A program made the translations under genes and the position numbers. 64,000 bases of DNA from SHZL01 sp963784425 (lineage in GTDB: Bacteria; Pseudomonadota; Gammaproteobacteria; Xanthomonadales; SZUA-36), in assembly GCA_963784425.1 (NCBI GenBank), contig CAWARM010000010.1, positions 1 through 64,000 on the forward strand, in the 5' to 3' direction. The notes under the pieces were generated by a model. That model saw only the letters and a list, made by a program, of their open reading frames with translations. It ran no database searches and was not told where the DNA came from. Every line of letters starts with the position of its first letter. Position 1 is the first letter of the stretch. Positions 16,044 to 25,511 of this stretch are shown in pieces.

Positions 16044-16689
16044 GGGCCAACAGGCATTCAACCTCAACGAGGTTGGCTCGATGTTGCGGCCTGCCGTCAA
16101 GCGGGCTGGGTGGTGGCTGGCGCAAGTCGATCCGGTTAAAAACGGCAAGCTCAACCTCAGCTCCATTTTCTTCAATGACCAATATGGGGACGGTTTTGTG
16201 GCCCCCGTTGTGCCAGCGTATTTGCCGCTGCTCCTGGTCAAAAGGTTTACCCCGGTCCAGCAGGTTCATGACCAGTTCTTCCGGGGCGTCACAAAAAACG
16301 TGCATGGCAATGCGCGAGTGTTTTCCCGCAGTCCCGTCGAGCACGGGCCCCACCAGGCGCGGGGAATAGTCGTGCAAAGAATTCATCACGGACACGGCAA
16401 CCAGTCGCAAATGCTCCAGATTGCTGGCGTGCTCCTGCCCTCCGTACAGTCTTTGGTAATGTTGCAGAGCTTCCTGAACCTCAATGTTGCTTGGCAACGC
16501 GAGGCGCTGGCTGATCCCTATGCGCTCTGCCGCTTTTTTCTTGGCGGCGTGGAAATTGTGCTGCCCTTCGGTGGCAATAATGCGCGCCGCCTCGGCTGCG
16601 ACTTCAAGGCGGGTTTGTTTCAGTTTTCGGTCGTGGCGTGGAGGTAGCGCATCAGTAGATTTCGTACGGGTTTTCTGCTGGTGAGACAT
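16033..16689 (-). CDS. Conserved uncharacterised protein, nucleotidyltransferase-like annotation possible
   Basis: A 218-residue soluble protein. A basic N-terminus (SHQQKTRTKSTDALPPRH) leads into a helical segment EVAAEAARIIATEGQHNF followed by AAKKKAAERIG and a LPSNIEVQEALQHYQRLYGG segment. The second half (LVGPVLDGTAGKHSRIAMH, VEENGAEVELAVF) looks like an alpha/beta domain. I recognise relatives in Xanthomonas-like genomes that carry loose nucleotidyltransferase names, but I see no convincing catalytic motif and assign no function. The start MSHQQ at 16689 overlaps the 3-prime end of mrcA by 38 bp, so it is probably translated from the mrcA transcript. Confidence 0.72.
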   Translation of the reverse strand: MSHQQKTRTKSTDALPPRHDRKLKQTRLEVAAEAARIIATEGQHNFHAAKKKAAERIGISQRLALPSNIEVQEALQHYQRLYGGQEHASNLEHLRLVAVSVMNSLHDYSPRLVGPVLDGTAGKHSRIAMHVFCDAPEELVMNLLDRGKPFDQEQRQIRWHNGGHKTVPILVIEENGAEVELAVFNRIDLRQPPPSPLDGRPQHRANLVEVECLLAPAG

Positions 16690-19174
16690 CCTGGCTCTCC
16701 GTTCCGGAATCAGCTTCCATGGGCGGCGATTTTCCCACTTCGAATATTTCCATGATTGTATTGCTGTTATCAAGTGTTGCAATCAAGCCGGTTTCCGGAT
16801 TGATCCTCGCTTGTGCCAGCCCGGGTGGTAATTTTGGTGGTTGGTCGGCTACGCCCTTGAGGGCTTCCCGCATGTATTCAATCCATATGGGAAGCGCCGC
16901 CCGACCGCCGACATCGTTCCGGCCAAGCGGGTCATGGTTGTCAAAGCCGACCCAGACAGTGGTTACCAGGTTGTCGTTATACCCGGAAAACCAGGCATCG
17001 CGTTGCTCGTTGGTCGTGCCGGTTTTGCCGGCCAGGTCGCTGCGCCCCAATTCCATGGCGCGTGCCCCGGTACCGCGCCTGATAACATCCATCATCATGG
17101 AGCGCACCAGGTAGGCATTTTGGGGAGAAATAACGCGCATCGCGTACACGGGTGACTTCGCCGCATCGAGCAGGGCCTGGTTCAAGCCCGATCCGACGGG
17201 TGCGGACCCTGCGGCCGGATCAATTTCAAGCGGTCGCAATTGCGGACTGGTCAAGGCAGTATCTTCCGGCTCAGGTTCCGACTCCGGCTCTGGTTGCGGT
17301 TCTGTCCCTTGCTGCGGAGCGGCAGCTTCGGGCAGACAATCATCACAAAGAACCGGGTGGCTGGTCTGGTAGACCACTTCACCCGTGTCGCGGCGAATTA
17401 ACTGGATGAACTCCGGTTGGACGAGATAGCCGCTGTTGGCAAACACCGAGTAACCCCGGGCCATGGACAGAGGTGTTACCGAGCCCGTGCCCAGGGCCAT
17501 GGTCAGGTTATTCGGCAATTCCTCGCTATCAAAGCCAAAGCGGGTGATGTAATCGCGCGCGTAGTCAATGCCAATTGCACGCAACAGGCGGATAGAGACG
17601 AGGTTGCGGGAGTTGACCATGGCTTCCCGCAGACGCGTTGGGCCATAAAACTTTTCGGTATAGTTTTGCGGCTTCCATGATTGCTCCAGGTCCGAATCAT
17701 CGAAGACAATGGGTGCGTCGTTCACCAGGCTTGCCGTGGTGAATCCTTTTTCCAGCGCCGCAGAATAGATAAAGGGTTTGAAGCTGGAGCCTGGTTGCCG
17801 TCGTCCCTGGGTAATCCGGTTGTATTTGCTGCGGGTAAAATCATATCCGCCCACCAATGCAACAATTTCAGCAGTAACGGGATTCATTGACACCAGGGCC
17901 GATTCCACCTCAGGAACCTGGCCAAGCTTCCAGGTGCCATCGTCATCCATCCGGGCTCTTATGACATCACCAGGTGCAAATACCTCTTTCAGCGACTTGG
18001 GCTTGAAGCCTACGCGGTCCCTGCTGATGAACGGCGCGGCCCAATCCTCAAGTTCAAGTGCAATGGTTTGCCCATTGGGCAAGTAGACCATGGCAATATC
18101 ATCCTCCACTTCCGTTACCAGGCCGGGTACCAGGCCCGACACGGGGCGATACGGAGTTAGCGCCTCGTTCCAATCCGCCGGTGTCGATTTGTCCTGCAAA
18201 TCGATTCTTGCTTCAGGACCTCGATATCCGTGGCGCTTGTCATACTCCTCCAGGCCGGTCACCACGGCATGGTTTGCCGCCTTTTGCAATCGGCTGTCTA
18301 TGGTTGTGACCACTTCGTAACCACCGGTGTAGGCTTCCTGGCCCAGCAGTTCCAGAGCACGGACCCGCACCATCTCCGCAAGGTACGGCGCAGACACTTC
18401 GGCCGTGGCACCGTGGTAGTAGGACATATCCTGTTCAGCGGCAGCAGCTGCATATTCCTGTTGAGTGATGTAGCCCAATTCCTGCATCCGGCCCAGCACG
18501 TAATTGCGCCGCTCAATAGCCCGTTCAGGTTGGTTTATGGGGTTTATTCTTGAAGGCGCTTTGGGCAATGCGGCAATCATTGCGCTTTGGGCCAGGGAAA
18601 GTTCGCTGGCGGATTTGCCGTAATAAACCTCTGCGGCTGCGCCAACGCCATATGCCCGGTAGCCGAGGAAGATCTTGTTGAGGTAAAGCTCCAGAATTTC
18701 GTTCTTGCTCAGTTCACCTTCAATTTTAAATGCGAGCAGAATTTCCTTGATCTTACGCGTATAGGTTTTTTCTGAGGTCAGGAAGAAGTTCCGGGCAAGT
18801 TGCTGGGTGATGGTGCTACCGCCCACGGTCTTTTCACCTGTTGTCAGGAGGGTGAACGCCGCTCTTGAAATGCCCTGGTAATCAACTCCGGGGTGCTCGT
18901 AGAAGCGCGCATCTTCGCCGGCAATGAAGGCATTCTTCAGATCATCCGGCAATTCGCCAAGGGTTACCGGAATCCGGCGCATCTCGCCGAACAGGCCGAT
19001 CAGCTTTCCGTCCCGGCTGAAAACACGCAGCGGCACCTGGAGCTGAACGTCCCTCAGCGACTCCACGTCCGGCAGGTTGGGAGAAATGAGCAGGTAGGCG
19101 GTAACCGCTGCCACAATACATAGTACTGCCACAGTCAGAAATGCGCCCAATATCCAACGAAACACTTTCTTCAC
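16652..19174 (-). CDS. mrcA: Class A penicillin-binding protein 1A
   Basis: An 840-residue bifunctional peptidoglycan glycosyltransferase/transpeptidase anchored in the inner membrane by the helix near residues 8-32. GT51 motifs: GEDARFYEHPGVD and GGSTITQQLARNFF. An OB-like insertion lies between the two catalytic domains. Transpeptidase motifs: SxxK in PGSSFKPF near residue 463, the SRN motif, and KTG in LAGKTGTTNEQ near residue 716. An acidic Glu/Pro-rich loop (EPQPEPESEPEPED) sits in the transpeptidase domain. It starts at GTG 19174 (MKKVFRWIL). It is divergent from pilM, the conserved ponA/mrcA-pilM arrangement of Pseudomonas and relatives. Confidence 0.96.
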   Translation of the reverse strand: MKKVFRWILGAFLTVAVLCIVAAVTAYLLISPNLPDVESLRDVQLQVPLRVFSRDGKLIGLFGEMRRIPVTLGELPDDLKNAFIAGEDARFYEHPGVDYQGISRAAFTLLTTGEKTVGGSTITQQLARNFFLTSEKTYTRKIKEILLAFKIEGELSKNEILELYLNKIFLGYRAYGVGAAAEVYYGKSASELSLAQSAMIAALPKAPSRINPINQPERAIERRNYVLGRMQELGYITQQEYAAAAAEQDMSYYHGATAEVSAPYLAEMVRVRALELLGQEAYTGGYEVVTTIDSRLQKAANHAVVTGLEEYDKRHGYRGPEARIDLQDKSTPADWNEALTPYRPVSGLVPGLVTEVEDDIAMVYLPNGQTIALELEDWAAPFISRDRVGFKPKSLKEVFAPGDVIRARMDDDGTWKLGQVPEVESALVSMNPVTAEIVALVGGYDFTRSKYNRITQGRRQPGSSFKPFIYSAALEKGFTTASLVNDAPIVFDDSDLEQSWKPQNYTEKFYGPTRLREAMVNSRNLVSIRLLRAIGIDYARDYITRFGFDSEELPNNLTMALGTGSVTPLSMARGYSVFANSGYLVQPEFIQLIRRDTGEVVYQTSHPVLCDDCLPEAAAPQQGTEPQPEPESEPEPEDTALTSPQLRPLEIDPAAGSAPVGSGLNQALLDAAKSPVYAMRVISPQNAYLVRSMMMDVIRRGTGARAMELGRSDLAGKTGTTNEQRDAWFSGYNDNLVTTVWVGFDNHDPLGRNDVGGRAALPIWIEYMREALKGVADQPPKLPPGLAQARINPETGLIATLDNSNTIMEIFEVGKSPPMEADSGTESQDVSPAENPYEIY

Positions 19175-19514
19175 GCAAAATTCCTGCTATATTATTTTCC
19201 GCAAGTGCAGTGATCCAACATGCTGCTGGCCGGCAAACTCGCCCACACCGGGAAGATAACTGGCCGCAGGATGCGATATTAGCAGGCAAGCAGGGAAGCG
19301 GCCTCACCAATCTTAGTGCGACAGCCTGACTTGGCGTTCGTTTCCCCCTTCTGCACAGCACCTTGCATCAGACCTGAGAGTTATTCGCGCCGCTGACTTG
19401 TGGCCGGGAATTGAAAAATTTGTGTCGTACCCATTGAGATACGGTTCAATTTCTGTTAAAAACAAGTCTAAGAAGTCTCAGTAAGCCATTGTCGAACAAA
19501 GGATTGGGGGCAAT
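19175..19514. promoter_or_regulatory. 340-bp divergent intergenic region between mrcA and pilM
   Basis: No ORF or RNA gene is apparent. This must contain the promoters of mrcA (minus) and the pilMNOPQ operon (plus). The best plus-strand match is TTGAGA, 17 bp, TAAAAA in the AT-rich stretch 19434-19465, about 55 bp before pilM; it is weak. No clear operator or terminator is visible. Confidence 0.4.
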
Positions 19515-20573
19515 TTGAAACTATTGGGCACAAAGCGTCCACCCATAATTGGGCTGGACATCGGGGCATCAAGCATTCGTTTGGTGCAACTTTCACGTCA
19601 CGGGTCCAGCTTTCGCATTGATCATTTCGCGATAGAGCCGCTGCCGCAGGGCGTTATTGTCGAGAAATCGGTTCAGGATATCGACGCCATTTCGGATGCG
19701 ATCAAGTCTGCCATCAGAAAATCCGGTTCCAGCTCGAAATATTGCGCAGTAGCCGTATCGGGTTCGGCGGTCTTTACCAAGACGATCAGCCTGCCGGCCA
19801 ACCTGGCTGAAGCCGACATCGAAAGCCAGGTACAGATCGAAGCGAATCAGTACATTCCTTATCCACTGGATGAAATCAGCCTGGATTTCGAGGTGCTCGG
19901 TCCCTCTGCCCGCAACGCGGACATGGTTGACATTCTGCTGGCCGCCAGCAAGAACGAAAACGTCGAAAGCAGGCAGGATGCCCTGGAATCGCTGGGGTTG
20001 AAGGCCAAGGTCGTAGATGTTGAAGCCTTTGCCATAGCCAACGCCTTTGAACTGATCCGCGAGCGGGAAGGCATTCGCAGTACCGAGACGGTTGGCCTAT
20101 TTGATATCGGTCACGATCTTTCCACTTTGCTGATCTTGCGCAATGGCCGGGTGATTTACACCCGTGACCATCCATTCGGATCACATCAATTAATCGAAGA
20201 AATCATGCGCCGGTATGACATGACGGCCGAGCAGGCGGAGTTTTTCAACCGCGGAGAGCCGGGGCCCGAAGACTTTGAAGATGCTGTATTGGAGCCTTTC
20301 ATGCTCAGCGTGGTGCACCAAATCAGCCGGGCTTTGCAGTTCTACAGCTCCAGCAGCGAATTTTCCAATATTCGCACCATTTATCTTTCCGGCGGAATGG
20401 CCGCCCTGAAAGGTTTGACCGAAGTAATAGAGCAAGAGCTTGGAATCAAGACCAATGTTGCGGATCCTGTGAGTGGTTTGGAAATCGCGCCATCAGTTGC
20501 GGTTTCCTCCCTGACGAAAAATGCTCCCAACATGATGGTGTCCATGGGACTGGCATTGCGAGGGTTTGATTGA
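19515..20573 (+). CDS. pilM: Type IV pilus assembly protein PilM
   Basis: A 352-residue actin/FtsA-like cytoplasmic ATPase that binds the N-terminal tail of PilN and couples the alignment complex to the pilus motor. The N-terminal phosphate-binding signature IGLDIGASSIRLVQLS and the later FDIGHDLSTLL and LSGGMAALKGL segments fit the actin fold. The start is TTG at 19515 (MKLLGTKR), preceded by a GGGGG tract. First gene of a tightly packed pilMNOPQ operon divergent from mrcA. Its TGA shares one base with the pilN ATG. Confidence 0.95.
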   Translation: MKLLGTKRPPIIGLDIGASSIRLVQLSRHGSSFRIDHFAIEPLPQGVIVEKSVQDIDAISDAIKSAIRKSGSSSKYCAVAVSGSAVFTKTISLPANLAEADIESQVQIEANQYIPYPLDEISLDFEVLGPSARNADMVDILLAASKNENVESRQDALESLGLKAKVVDVEAFAIANAFELIREREGIRSTETVGLFDIGHDLSTLLILRNGRVIYTRDHPFGSHQLIEEIMRRYDMTAEQAEFFNRGEPGPEDFEDAVLEPFMLSVVHQISRALQFYSSSSEFSNIRTIYLSGGMAALKGLTEVIEQELGIKTNVADPVSGLEIAPSVAVSSLTKNAPNMMVSMGLALRGFD

Positions 20574-21163
20574 TGGCCAGAATCAATCTCTTACCGTGGC
20601 GCGAGGAAGCGCGTAAAGAAAGGCAGCGACAATTCCTCTTTTCGCTGGTTGGAACATTGGTCCTGGGAGCGGTTCTTGTTTTGATCGTCGGGTTATTCTT
20701 TGATCAGAAAATCACCACGCAGGAAGCCCGCAACCAGCAAATCCAGATGGAAATCGACCGTCTCCAAGATCGCATCAATCGCATTGCAGAATTGGAAAAG
20801 ACCCGCAACCGCTTACTTTCCCGAAAACAGGTCATTGAACAGTTGCAGGCCAGCAGGTCCCTGACCGTTGAATTGCTGGATGCGCTGGCCAAGTCCGTTC
20901 CGGTCGGAATCACCCTGACCAGCGTGCGCCAGCAGGGCCCTAACGTGACCCTGATGGGCACCAGCCAGTCCAATGCAAGGGTGTCCGCCTACCTGCACAG
21001 TCTTGAGCAAATGGCTCTGTTCGTGAATCCCGAGCTGCAATATGTGCGAGCGGCGGAGAAGCCAGTGTCCCGCACCGAAACATATGAATACGCCATCCAG
21101 GTTGGCTTGCGCCCAACAACCGAGAATGGGCAGGAAGAAGACTCCGCGGTGGGGGCGAACTGA
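20573..21163 (+). CDS. pilN: Type IV pilus inner-membrane alignment protein PilN
   Basis: A 196-residue bitopic protein. The conserved cytoplasmic N-terminus ARINLLPWREE is the PilM-binding peptide, followed by one transmembrane helix (about residues 22-44), a coiled-coil stretch and a periplasmic ferredoxin-like domain that pairs with PilO. The ATG at 20573 overlaps the pilM stop by one base (TGATG). A TTG one codon earlier is possible but unlikely. Confidence 0.95.
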   Translation: MARINLLPWREEARKERQRQFLFSLVGTLVLGAVLVLIVGLFFDQKITTQEARNQQIQMEIDRLQDRINRIAELEKTRNRLLSRKQVIEQLQASRSLTVELLDALAKSVPVGITLTSVRQQGPNVTLMGTSQSNARVSAYLHSLEQMALFVNPELQYVRAAEKPVSRTETYEYAIQVGLRPTTENGQEEDSAVGAN

Positions 21164-21819
21164 TGCTAAACGAACTGAGAGACCTCGACTTTAACGATAT
21201 CGGCAGCGCTCCGCTGACCATCAGGTACTTCATCCTTACGGTGCTGTTGTGCATCATTCTTGGCATTGGTTACTTCTTACTGGTGAAAAACAAGGTAGAG
21301 CAGCTCAAAGTCGTTGAGCAGAAGGAATTGACGCTTCGGTCTGAGTTTGAGTACAAGCAACAAAAGGCGGCCAACCTGGAAGCGTATGAAGCGCAATTGG
21401 CAGAAATGCAGAAGTTGCTGGAAACCATGTTCCGTCAACTGCCGAGCAAAACGGAAATGGACAAGCTCCTGGTGGATATTTCCCAGACAGCGTTGGGGGC
21501 AGGTATTGATGTGCAACTGTTCCAGCCCAATGCCGAGACTCTGCACGATTTTTATGCAGAACGACCAATCTCGGTTCGAATGTTGGGCGATTATCACCAG
21601 TTTGGTGCATTCGTCAGCGGTGTAGCTTCATTGCCGCGGGTTGTGATATTGACCATGAATGACATCTCATTAAGGCCAGCAACTCAAAAAGATCTGGGTG
21701 GGGCCCAGAATGATGGACGACTGATACTGGAAGGTACGGTAAAGACCTATCGGTATATTGACGAAGACGAGGCTGCTGCGGCGGCAGCGGCAGCTCAGAC
21801 TCCGAAGGCAACGCCATGA
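21163..21819 (+). CDS. pilO: Type IV pilus inner-membrane alignment protein PilO
   Basis: A 218-residue PilO: cytoplasmic tail (LNELRDLDFNDIG), one membrane helix (about residues 22-44), a coiled coil rich in Lys/Glu/Gln, then a periplasmic domain that heterodimerises with PilN and contacts PilP. It ends in an alanine-rich tail (EDEAAAAAAAAQTPKATP). The start overlaps pilN by one base and the stop overlaps pilP by four (ATGA). Confidence 0.95.
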   Translation: MLNELRDLDFNDIGSAPLTIRYFILTVLLCIILGIGYFLLVKNKVEQLKVVEQKELTLRSEFEYKQQKAANLEAYEAQLAEMQKLLETMFRQLPSKTEMDKLLVDISQTALGAGIDVQLFQPNAETLHDFYAERPISVRMLGDYHQFGAFVSGVASLPRVVILTMNDISLRPATQKDLGGAQNDGRLILEGTVKTYRYIDEDEAAAAAAAAQTPKATP

Positions 21820-22367
21820 AACGTCAAGCGGCCCTCAATTGGAAATCCGGCCTTTTCGTGGCCCTGACTGCTTTCATGCTTGGTGCGTGCACTCAAGAAC
21901 AGGACAACCTGAACAGGTACATCGCTGAAGTCAAAGCGAGACCTGCTGCCCCCATTCCCCCTATTCCGGCAGTCCGCACGTATACACCTTTTGTTTATGA
22001 CGGCCTTGCAGGGCGTGACCCGTTTCGGGCGTCGACCAGTGAAGGCAATGATGAAGCAGCCGCGGGACCGAAAGGTAATGGACCGCACCCTGATCTGCAG
22101 CGCACCCGGGAGTACCTGGAGAGATTCGAACTGGATACGCTAACGATGGTAGGAACTTTTACCAAGGAATCATCCTATTGGGTTCTTATCCAGGATCCGG
22201 ATAGCGTCGTGCACAGGGTTTCCGTAGGTAACTACATGGGCAAAAATCATGGGAAAATCACGCAGATCAAGCCGAACGCGGTGGACCTGAGTGAGTTTAT
22301 TGCTGATGGAGCGGGTGGCTGGCTTGTCAGGCCGGTGTCACTGGCTATTGGCGAGAAAAGAAAATGA
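21816..22367 (+). CDS. pilP: Type IV pilus lipoprotein PilP
   Basis: A 183-residue inner-membrane lipoprotein that links PilN/PilO to the secretin PilQ. A signal peptide ends at a lipobox (FMLGAC, Cys25), then a flexible region with the family segment YDGLAGRDPFR, then the C-terminal HR domain (residues about 100-175), a beta sandwich that binds PilQ N0. The start is coupled to pilO by an ATGA overlap; 37 bp separate its stop from the first possible pilQ start. Confidence 0.94.
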   Translation: MKRQAALNWKSGLFVALTAFMLGACTQEQDNLNRYIAEVKARPAAPIPPIPAVRTYTPFVYDGLAGRDPFRASTSEGNDEAAAGPKGNGPHPDLQRTREYLERFELDTLTMVGTFTKESSYWVLIQDPDSVVHRVSVGNYMGKNHGKITQIKPNAVDLSEFIADGAGGWLVRPVSLAIGEKRK

Positions 22368-22464
22368 GCAGCGCGTTGAGTAGTCAACCTCAAGAGGCAG
22401 TGCAATGAAGAGCGACAAGGAATGGCTTTCAATTGAGCCGCAAATCTGTGATAGAGGGCGCAGC

Positions 22465-24609
22465 ATGCGTATTTTGAGAAAAGGATTTCTGGCAGGTCTC
22501 GGACTGATCTGTGTGACGGCCCCGTTGGCGACTGCATTTGCGGCCACCGAAGTGACGGGCATCGACTACGCTGCTACTTCTGATGGCGGGGTGCAAATCA
22601 CGCTCGCCACCACCGGGGATACACCGGAGGTCAGCGTTTTCGCGACTGAAGATCCCGCGAGAATCGTCCTTGATCTTGCCAAAACCACCAGCTCGGGGGG
22701 CAGCGACCCAGTTTCGGTTGGCGCCGGGTCAGTGCAGAAATTTACGGTGACTGCTGCAGGTGGGCGTACCCGTATGGTGGTCGACCTCGATAATCCGGTG
22801 AACTACGACTACACCGCAAGCGACGGCCGCGTGGTGCTCACTATTGCCGGATCTGGCGGGGTTGCCGCAACTCCTGCAGTTGCTGCGGCCGAAAGCAGGC
22901 AGAGCAGCGACTCCGGAGCAGGTGGCTATATCATTGAGGGAATTGATTTCCGCCGCGGTGAAACCGGCCAGGGCCGGGTCATCCTTTCGATGAATAAACC
23001 CGGTGCCAGTATGTCGATTGAGGATGGGGCAGACCGGGTCACTATTGATGTGATGAACGCCACCCTTCCGGACCAGCTGCGCCAGCGCCTGGATGTAGTC
23101 GATTTCGCAACACCGGTGCAAATGATTGACGCTTCAAACATTGATAACGGTGTCAGGATAGGCCTGACTGTTGCTGGCGCCTATGAGCACTTGTCGTACG
23201 AGTCTGATAACACCATCGTCGTAGAAGTGAAAGATTTGATTGCCATAAACAAATCCGCACAGGAAGAAGATGCTTCCAAGCTGTTCGAAGAAAAGGTTTA
23301 CACGGGGACCAAGGTAACATTTAATTTCCAGGACATCCCCGTGCGCTCGGTGCTGCAGTTGATTGCTGACGTGTCTGACCTGAATATCGTGGTTGCAGAC
23401 AGCGTTGGTGGCAACCTGACGCTCAGACTAACCAATGTACCCTGGGACCAGGCGCTTGATATCGTCATGGACGCACGTAACCTGGACATGCGCGAGAACG
23501 GTAATGTCCTCTGGATCGGGCCGACCCAGGAAATCGCGTCGCGCGAACAGGAATTGCTGAAGGCACAACAGGACCGCAGAATTCTCGAACCACTGCAGAC
23601 TGTTTTGATCCCCATGTCCTATTCGAAAGCCGTTGATATGAAGGCCCTGATCGAAGATTCAACGGCTGAAGGGTCGGACGACGAATATGGTCTCTTGTCC
23701 GAGCGCGGTTCCGTGACGGTAGACGAGCGAACCAATACCCTGCTCATAACGGACACTGCGGAGCGCATAGTTGAAATTCGTCAGTTATTGACCGAACTGG
23801 ACTACGCTGTGCGCCAGGTTCAGATTGAATCTCGCATCGTGGTCGCCAACTCTGAATTCGTTCATGAGTTGGGCGTGCGGTTTGGCGTGACCTATGCCCA
23901 CATAGGAAGCAATATCGGCATTATCGCCGCGGACGGCAACGCCACGGACGTTGTCAATCCGCGAATAGATCCCAGGACTGACGGGCTGCTGGATATTCCC
24001 AGTTTCCCGAATCGATACCAGGTCAATTTGCCGGCCACAGATCCCAACGCAAGTTCCATTGGATTTTCATTCCTTTCCAGCAACGTGATCCTGGATCTTG
24101 AATTGTCCGCCCTGGAAGCAGAAGGAGAGGGCGAAATCATTTCCACTCCGCGCGTGATTACTGCCAACCAGGCGGAAGCATTCATTCAGCAGGGTGTTGA
24201 GATTCCATACGAGGAAGCTACCTCTTCCGGTGCGACTTCGGTGCAGTTCAAGGACGCTGTGCTGCAGTTGAAAGTCACACCACTGATCACGCCGGATAAC
24301 CGCGTGCAGTTAGACCTGAACGTCAAGCAGGATTCGGTTGGTGAAATATTCCAGACCTCACGCGGCGGTTCCGTGCCTTCAATTGACACCCGGGAGGTCA
24401 ACACGAAGGTGCTCGTTGCCAATGGTGATACGGTTGTTCTGGGCGGTATTTTCCAGGATCAAAAATCATCCAACACAGAGAAAGTGCCATTCCTGGGTGA
24501 CATTCCTTACGTCGGTGCATTGTTCCGGCGGCGTGGCAATGAAACCAAGAAGCGTGAACTGTTGATATTCGTCACGCCCACCATTGTTGAGGATCGCCCG
24601 ACTCTGTAA
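22465..24609 (+). CDS. pilQ: Type IV pilus secretin PilQ
   Basis: The outer-membrane secretin through which type IV pili (and, in competent cells, DNA) pass. From ATG 22465 it has 714 residues with a regular signal peptide (MRILRKGFLAGLGLICV, cleaved after ATAFA). Two AMIN domains (peptidoglycan-binding, about residues 28-110 and 150-235) precede the STN/N0 domain (VTFNFQDIPVRSVLQLI), an N1 domain, and the C-terminal secretin core with VPFLGDIPYVGALFRR. An in-frame ATG at 22405 would put 20 polar residues before the signal peptide and is judged less likely, though it too has a plausible Shine-Dalgarno. Last gene of the operon; an intrinsic terminator follows. Here pilQ is not followed by aroK/aroB as it is in many relatives. 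Confidence 0.95.
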   Translation: MRILRKGFLAGLGLICVTAPLATAFAATEVTGIDYAATSDGGVQITLATTGDTPEVSVFATEDPARIVLDLAKTTSSGGSDPVSVGAGSVQKFTVTAAGGRTRMVVDLDNPVNYDYTASDGRVVLTIAGSGGVAATPAVAAAESRQSSDSGAGGYIIEGIDFRRGETGQGRVILSMNKPGASMSIEDGADRVTIDVMNATLPDQLRQRLDVVDFATPVQMIDASNIDNGVRIGLTVAGAYEHLSYESDNTIVVEVKDLIAINKSAQEEDASKLFEEKVYTGTKVTFNFQDIPVRSVLQLIADVSDLNIVVADSVGGNLTLRLTNVPWDQALDIVMDARNLDMRENGNVLWIGPTQEIASREQELLKAQQDRRILEPLQTVLIPMSYSKAVDMKALIEDSTAEGSDDEYGLLSERGSVTVDERTNTLLITDTAERIVEIRQLLTELDYAVRQVQIESRIVVANSEFVHELGVRFGVTYAHIGSNIGIIAADGNATDVVNPRIDPRTDGLLDIPSFPNRYQVNLPATDPNASSIGFSFLSSNVILDLELSALEAEGEGEIISTPRVITANQAEAFIQQGVEIPYEEATSSGATSVQFKDAVLQLKVTPLITPDNRVQLDLNVKQDSVGEIFQTSRGGSVPSIDTREVNTKVLVANGDTVVLGGIFQDQKSSNTEKVPFLGDIPYVGALFRRRGNETKKRELLIFVTPTIVEDRPTL

Positions 24610-24631
24610 GTATCTTCTGTCAGGCTGTTGA

Positions 24632-24660
24632 AACGCCCGGGATTCCCGGGCGTTTTTTCT
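24632..24660 (+). terminator. Intrinsic terminator of pilMNOPQ
   Basis: A perfect 10-bp stem AACGCCCGGG/CCCGGGCGTT with a 3-nt loop and a T-rich tail, starting 22 bp after the pilQ stop. Confidence 0.93.
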
Positions 24661-24695
24661 TCTGGCAGGCCACTAGTTGCGGTACATTGCATCTC

Positions 24696-25511
24696 ATGAA
24701 AGCAGAATCTGAACCCCGGCTTCAATGCGGCAGCTCAAGCCTGTTGATCAGTGTCCCGCACTCCGGTACCAGGGTGCCTTCTGCCTTGCTCGAAAATTTT
24801 TCAGACGAAGGCCGTGACCTCCCTGATACAGACTGGTTTGTTGATCGCCTGTACCAGTGGGCCCCTGAAACGGGGGTCGGAATGATCGTTGCACCGATGT
24901 CCCGCTATGTGGTTGACCTTAACCGGCCGCCTGATGATGCCCCTCTCTACGACACGGCCGGGGTAAGCTTGCAAACTGGCCTTGTGCCCACTCGCACTTT
25001 TTCAGGGGCGGCGATTTATGTTCCCGGGGCAGAGCCCGATCCCATGCAAGCGCGCAAACGCGTAGCAGACTACTGGGAGCCCTACCATCAGTGCTTGAAA
25101 ACAGAGCTCGAAAGAATTCGAAACATCCATGGTTTTGCCATGCTGCTGGATGCCCACTCCATCCGCAGTAAGGAGCCTTTGCTGTTCAGTGGCATACTTC
25201 CTGATCTCAATCTGGGCAGTAACGATGGCCGCAGCGCTCACCCGTCCCTGGTCGAATCCGCTGCTGCAGCGTTGCGTGACGAGCGCTATTCCATGGTTGT
25301 TGATGGCCGGTTCAAGGGCGGGCATATCACCAGGCACTATGGCTCTCCCCGGGGAGGGGTGCACGCCCTGCAACTGGAAATGGCGCAGTCGGCCTATATG
25401 GACGAAGATGCAAGGCTGTGGAGCGGGGAACATGCTGAGGTAATGCAGGGCGTGCTAAGAAACCTCGTAAATGTTTTGATTCAGTGGCAACCTTCCGGCA
25501 CCTGCAGATGA
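24696..25511 (+). CDS. hutG: N-formylglutamate amidohydrolase (deformylase)
   Basis: A 271-residue HutG-family zinc hydrolase that removes formate from N-formyl-L-glutamate, the last step of the five-step histidine degradation pathway. Recognisable segments: LLISVPHSGTRVP near the start, DTDWFVDRLY, DLNRPPDD, LLDAHSI and the RFKGGHITRHYG region. The ATG at 24696 is preferred over a TTG three codons upstream. It overlaps hutF by 4 bp (ATGA), which strongly supports the function because HutF makes its substrate. The earlier enzymes (hutH, hutU, hutI) are not in this window. Confidence 0.92.
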   Translation: MKAESEPRLQCGSSSLLISVPHSGTRVPSALLENFSDEGRDLPDTDWFVDRLYQWAPETGVGMIVAPMSRYVVDLNRPPDDAPLYDTAGVSLQTGLVPTRTFSGAAIYVPGAEPDPMQARKRVADYWEPYHQCLKTELERIRNIHGFAMLLDAHSIRSKEPLLFSGILPDLNLGSNDGRSAHPSLVESAAAALRDERYSMVVDGRFKGGHITRHYGSPRGGVHALQLEMAQSAYMDEDARLWSGEHAEVMQGVLRNLVNVLIQWQPSGTCR

